Positions 38,930 through 41,249 of a DNA stretch of 41,249 nt are shown one piece after another. The stretch is from Bryobacterales bacterium (GTDB taxonomy: Bacteria > Acidobacteriota > Terriglobia > Bryobacterales > Bryobacteraceae). The stretch lies in assembly GCA_003136575.1 (NCBI GenBank), contig PLEX01000193.1, positions 1-41,249 of the forward strand. The letters are read 5' to 3'. Numbering within the stretch: position 1 is the stretch's first letter; each line of letters starts with the position of its first letter. The position numbers and the translations under genes are program-made. The notes below the pieces were generated by a model. The model searched no databases. It saw nothing but the letters and a program-made list of their open reading frames with translations, and was not told the DNA's origin.

Positions 38930-39262
38930 TTACGCACAATTTCCCGCGCCCAGGCTATTGACTTTAACGGGGCCAGCGCTCACGGCTTTTACCAGCCCGG
39001 CAGCGCGGAAGTCACCAACCATCGACTCGATGTCGCGCAGAACGTCTTCCCGTTCGACTTCATATTCCTCGCACATTTTATCCGCCACGGCTGCGATATT
39101 TCCGTGTTCGACCAACAAATTCCACATCCGTGAACCCATGCCATCGAGACCATAGTACTGCTGGCTTTTCAGGTCCAGCAACACGAGTTCGTCTTCAACT
39201 TCCTGATAAAGCACGTCCTCGCCGACCTCGAAACACTGCTGAGACGACAGAATTTCTCCCAT
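38930..39262 (-). CDS. PqqD-like RiPP recognition element protein (lasso B1)
   Basis: A 110-residue stand-alone RiPP recognition element of the PqqD fold that binds the leader and delivers the precursor to the B2 protease and the cyclase. The fold pattern is present: an N-terminal strand pair with VLYQEVEDELVLLDLKSQQYYGLDG, GSRMWNLLVEHG helix, then a winged-helix part (IAAVADKMCEEYEVEREDVLRDIESMVGDFRAAGLV). It is the first gene on the minus strand in this locus, 74 bp before the precursor. A TAAACT hexamer lies 8 nt before the ATG and there is no ribosome site, so a short or absent leader is possible. Confidence 0.88.
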   Translation of the reverse strand: MGEILSSQQCFEVGEDVLYQEVEDELVLLDLKSQQYYGLDGMGSRMWNLLVEHGNIAAVADKMCEEYEVEREDVLRDIESMVGDFRAAGLVKAVSAGPVKVNSLGAGNCA

Positions 39263-39488
39263 CGCCCGCTAGTTTACTACATTCCGGGCGCCTTTAAACC
39301 GGCGGGCCGCATAAAATGCCGTCATGAGGCGCGGAAAAATCCGGCTTATGCAAAATGGAGAGGCTGTCAGCAGGTGGACGCAGAAGGATTGGCAGTCACC
39401 TGAAATGAAGAAGGGAGCCTGATACCTTGAACGGTTGCTTGCGAAAATCGGTGCCGCGATCGGCTCGTGGCAGACCTCCAGCACGGGC

Positions 39489-40202
39489 TTAGTTCGCGCG
39501 CGCCGCAGCCTGTTTTGCCGCGCTAAGGTGAACCGATTCGGCGCGATCCAGATGCTCGCTCATGCTGCGGCGGGCGGCTTCGGCGTCTCCCGAGCGCACT
39601 GCTTCGACAATACCGGAATGCGAGGCGATCGCCGCCGCATAGTCGTGAAGCGACCAGCTGACAGCGAAACTGTTCGTCATGATGCGGTGCAGCGGCACGA
39701 ACATGCGGAGGCATACGCGATTGCCCGCCATCTCCCAGATCAGGCGATGAAAGCGCTGGTCGCCGGCCGCCACACCGGTGAGTGAACCGCTCTCGAACTG
39801 GCACTTCATCTCGGCGACGGAGTCCTCCAGTTGCACCAGTTCCTCGGCGGTGTGGCGGCGCGCGGCGCGGGCGGCAAGTTCGGGTTCGAAGATTCGGCGC
39901 GCCTCATAGAGTTCGCCGATGGTGATGCCATCGACGAGAAGCAGAAATTCCATCGGCGCACTGAGCGCGGTGGAGGCGTCCTGCGTCAGGTATGTGCCAT
40001 CTCCCACGCGCTGCCTGACGACACCCATGACCTCGAGCGCCTTCAGAGCCTGACGCACAGAGGCGCGGTTGACGCTGAATCGCTTCGCCAGATCGCGCTC
40101 AGGGGGCAGTCTGGCGCCATGATGAAGGTCGCCATCGGCGATCATCTTTTTCAGCCCCGATACGAGGGTGGTAGTGAGGTCGCGACTGTTGGCGGACGGC
40201 AT
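39489..40202 (-). CDS. FadR-subfamily GntR transcriptional regulator
   Basis: A 237-residue DNA-binding regulator; the frame is open to 40637 but homology to the winged-helix domain begins at MPSANSRDLTTTLVSGLKKMI, so ATG 40202 is preferred. N-terminal helix-turn-helix: GARLPPERDLAKRFSVNRASVRQALKALEVMGVVRQRVGDGTYL (residues about 27-70). The C-terminal FCD domain, with ELYEARRIFEPELAARAARRHT, AAGDQRFHRLIWEMAGN and SHSGIVEAVRSGDAEAARRSMSEHL, contains the His residues that bind a metal and a carboxylate ligand such as an organic acid. It ends 226 bp from the RRE gene and could control it, which is speculation; the ligand is unknown. Confidence 0.9.
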   Translation of the reverse strand: MPSANSRDLTTTLVSGLKKMIADGDLHHGARLPPERDLAKRFSVNRASVRQALKALEVMGVVRQRVGDGTYLTQDASTALSAPMEFLLLVDGITIGELYEARRIFEPELAARAARRHTAEELVQLEDSVAEMKCQFESGSLTGVAAGDQRFHRLIWEMAGNRVCLRMFVPLHRIMTNSFAVSWSLHDYAAAIASHSGIVEAVRSGDAEAARRSMSEHLDRAESVHLSAAKQAAARAN

Positions 40203-40233
40203 ATGCAGCGCTCGAAAACGGGAGTTCGTCTCA

Positions 40234-40247
40234 AGTCTAGCAAGACT
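40234..40247. promoter_or_regulatory. Palindromic operator candidate upstream of the GntR gene
   Basis: AGTCT-AGCA-AGACT is a perfect 5-bp inverted repeat 32-45 bp upstream of the regulator start. It includes GTCT-N4-AGAC, compatible with the (T)nGTnnnnACn(A) half-sites of FadR-type GntR proteins. The minus-strand hexamer TAGACT (40234-40239) overlaps it and could be the minus-10 of the gene, which suits autorepression. Confidence 0.45.
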
Positions 40248-41249
40248 GAAAGCCGGCAACCTGTATGCCCCGCCGCCCCTAACTAACGATGGCTGCCGCA
40301 CTGCCGGCCTGCATGATTGCCTGGGTTCCGAACGTACGCCGGCAGCACTGCCCCAAGTGGATGAGCAGCGCGGCTGGGCCTTGACAGTCGGTGCGTTTCT
40401 GGTTATGTTCACCTTGCTGGCCAGGGCTTTCGGGACGGGCCTGACGAAGTTCCAGGGTGCGTTGTCGCTTGCGTTGCCCGTATTCTTGTCGCGCGTCTCG
40501 TCGAGATCGCGGCGCCGTTGATCGCGCTGGTGTGTGTACTGGGTACAAGCACGGCGCTGGCGTACGTCGATCCGCCGAAGGTCGACCTCGATGCTCCGGT
40601 GCCACTGGCGATTCACGCGCGGCCTAAGAAATGGCACCGTAAAAATTGGCTTCCGGTCCGATGACCGGCTCTAATGAATGGGATGTCCGGGTGGCGGCTT
40701 TTCGGCTTTTCCGGCGTCGATGATATCACTGATCTTCGAACCCGTGCCGGGCGGCGATGTGGCGAACGCTAAGTTGTTTACCTTCAAACCAGCTGTGCGC
40801 TGATCGCCACTCGTTGCGCGGGGCGCTTCTCTTTGCCGGCGCAGATCGCAAGATGTCGAGCACGACGGGTCTCACACGGACGGGACTATGTTGTATGCAA
40901 CCGAAGCCGGACGAAGCGGCACTCGTAACGCCTGAGATCGGGGCGAACCTGTCGCGCTTCAACGGGAACGGCCTGCGCCAGACCCGCGCCCGCGGTCGGA
41001 AGCCCGGGTGCGTAAACTCTTGGGGGTTCTCACCTCAGCCGGGTTGAGATTTGCACGGACAACGAGTTCAAGTTGAGGAAGGTCGGGTAGTGTTTGACGA
41101 GCGAGGCTTTTCCTTAGCCGGGAACAGGATGTGTGCAGTTGATCGAGAGCGGCCAGCGTATCGCAAAGCATATTTTGCAGATTGAGCTTTCATGGTGGCG
41201 GATCGGCGGCAACGACTGCGCCTCGTAACATGATGGAATCAGGTAAGAT
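40248..41249. other. Region without a supportable gene
   Basis: About 1 kb with only short conflicting frames. On the plus strand two overlapping frames carry hydrophobic stretches, one GWALTVGAFLVMFTLLARAFG (about 40366-40428) and the other PLIALVCVLGTSTALAYVDPP (about 40515-40577) ending KKWHRKNWLPVR near 40662; they are in different frames and neither has a credible start. On the minus strand a frame ending at about 40675 reads LKVNNLAFATSPPGTG ... DIIDAGKAEKPPPGHPIH, which looks like a protein C-terminus but opens only at about 40860 without a start codon. Near the right edge (minus, about 41171 to 40959) a helical frame beginning MLCDTLAALDQLHTSCSRLRKSL is open. The mixture suggests decayed or recombined genes. 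Confidence 0.4.

Overview
The window looks like chromosome of an Acidobacteriota member close to the Solibacter/Bryobacter group (inference). The signs are three copies of the TIGR03435 domain, a family first described from Solibacter, one of them fused to a BlaR1-type M56 peptidase; a TonB-dependent receptor with an N-terminal carboxypeptidase-regulatory-like domain; a secreted acidobacterial protein of unknown function; a PEP-CTERM protein; and high GC with many Sec signal peptides. I see no rRNA or tRNA gene, CRISPR array, transposase or phage gene.

Layout. 0-10 kb: a frameshifted ABC-2 permease, a TIGR03435 protein, a minus-strand operon of three small exported proteins, a subtilase with a Trp-rich C-terminal repeat, an exported protein, a Gfo/Idh/MocA oxidoreductase, then a CBM9-like protein and a second TIGR03435 protein. 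10-14 kb: a small Cys/His-rich exported protein, a TonB-dependent receptor and an orphan ModA, which may form a metal or oxyanion uptake group. 14-24 kb: a 910-residue exported surface protein, a complete RND efflux operon on the minus strand (TolC, adaptor lipoprotein, RND pump) and an exported unknown. 24-33 kb: a Sel1-repeat protein with a DUF1648 membrane protein, an FAD-linked oxidase, an Uma2-family protein, a BlaI/BlaR1 pair with well-formed operators, a decayed hicBA toxin-antitoxin locus too short for ordinary ORF calling, an RNase H-fold protein and GalE.

33.5-40.2 kb: a PEP-CTERM protein and then the most distinctive region, a lasso-peptide-type RiPP locus. On the minus strand it reads RRE/PqqD-like protein (B1), a 57-residue precursor with a YxxP leader motif, and an asparagine-synthetase-like cyclase (C). 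The B2 leader peptidase lies farther down the same strand and is separated from the cyclase by an oppositely transcribed, cytosolic sulfatase-superfamily enzyme whose nucleophile position is Thr. The predicted core has no N-terminal Gly and only one possible acidic ring acceptor. A FadR-type GntR regulator follows, and the last kilobase holds no gene I can support.

Regulatory and repeat signals: several genes have a TANNNT hexamer exactly 6 nt before ATG or GTG, suggesting leaderless transcripts beside ordinary Shine-Dalgarno genes. There are two copies of a REP-like hairpin, and a tandem 10-bp repeat that encodes part of a lipoprotein signal peptide. All family assignments were made by eye from motifs; no database search was run.
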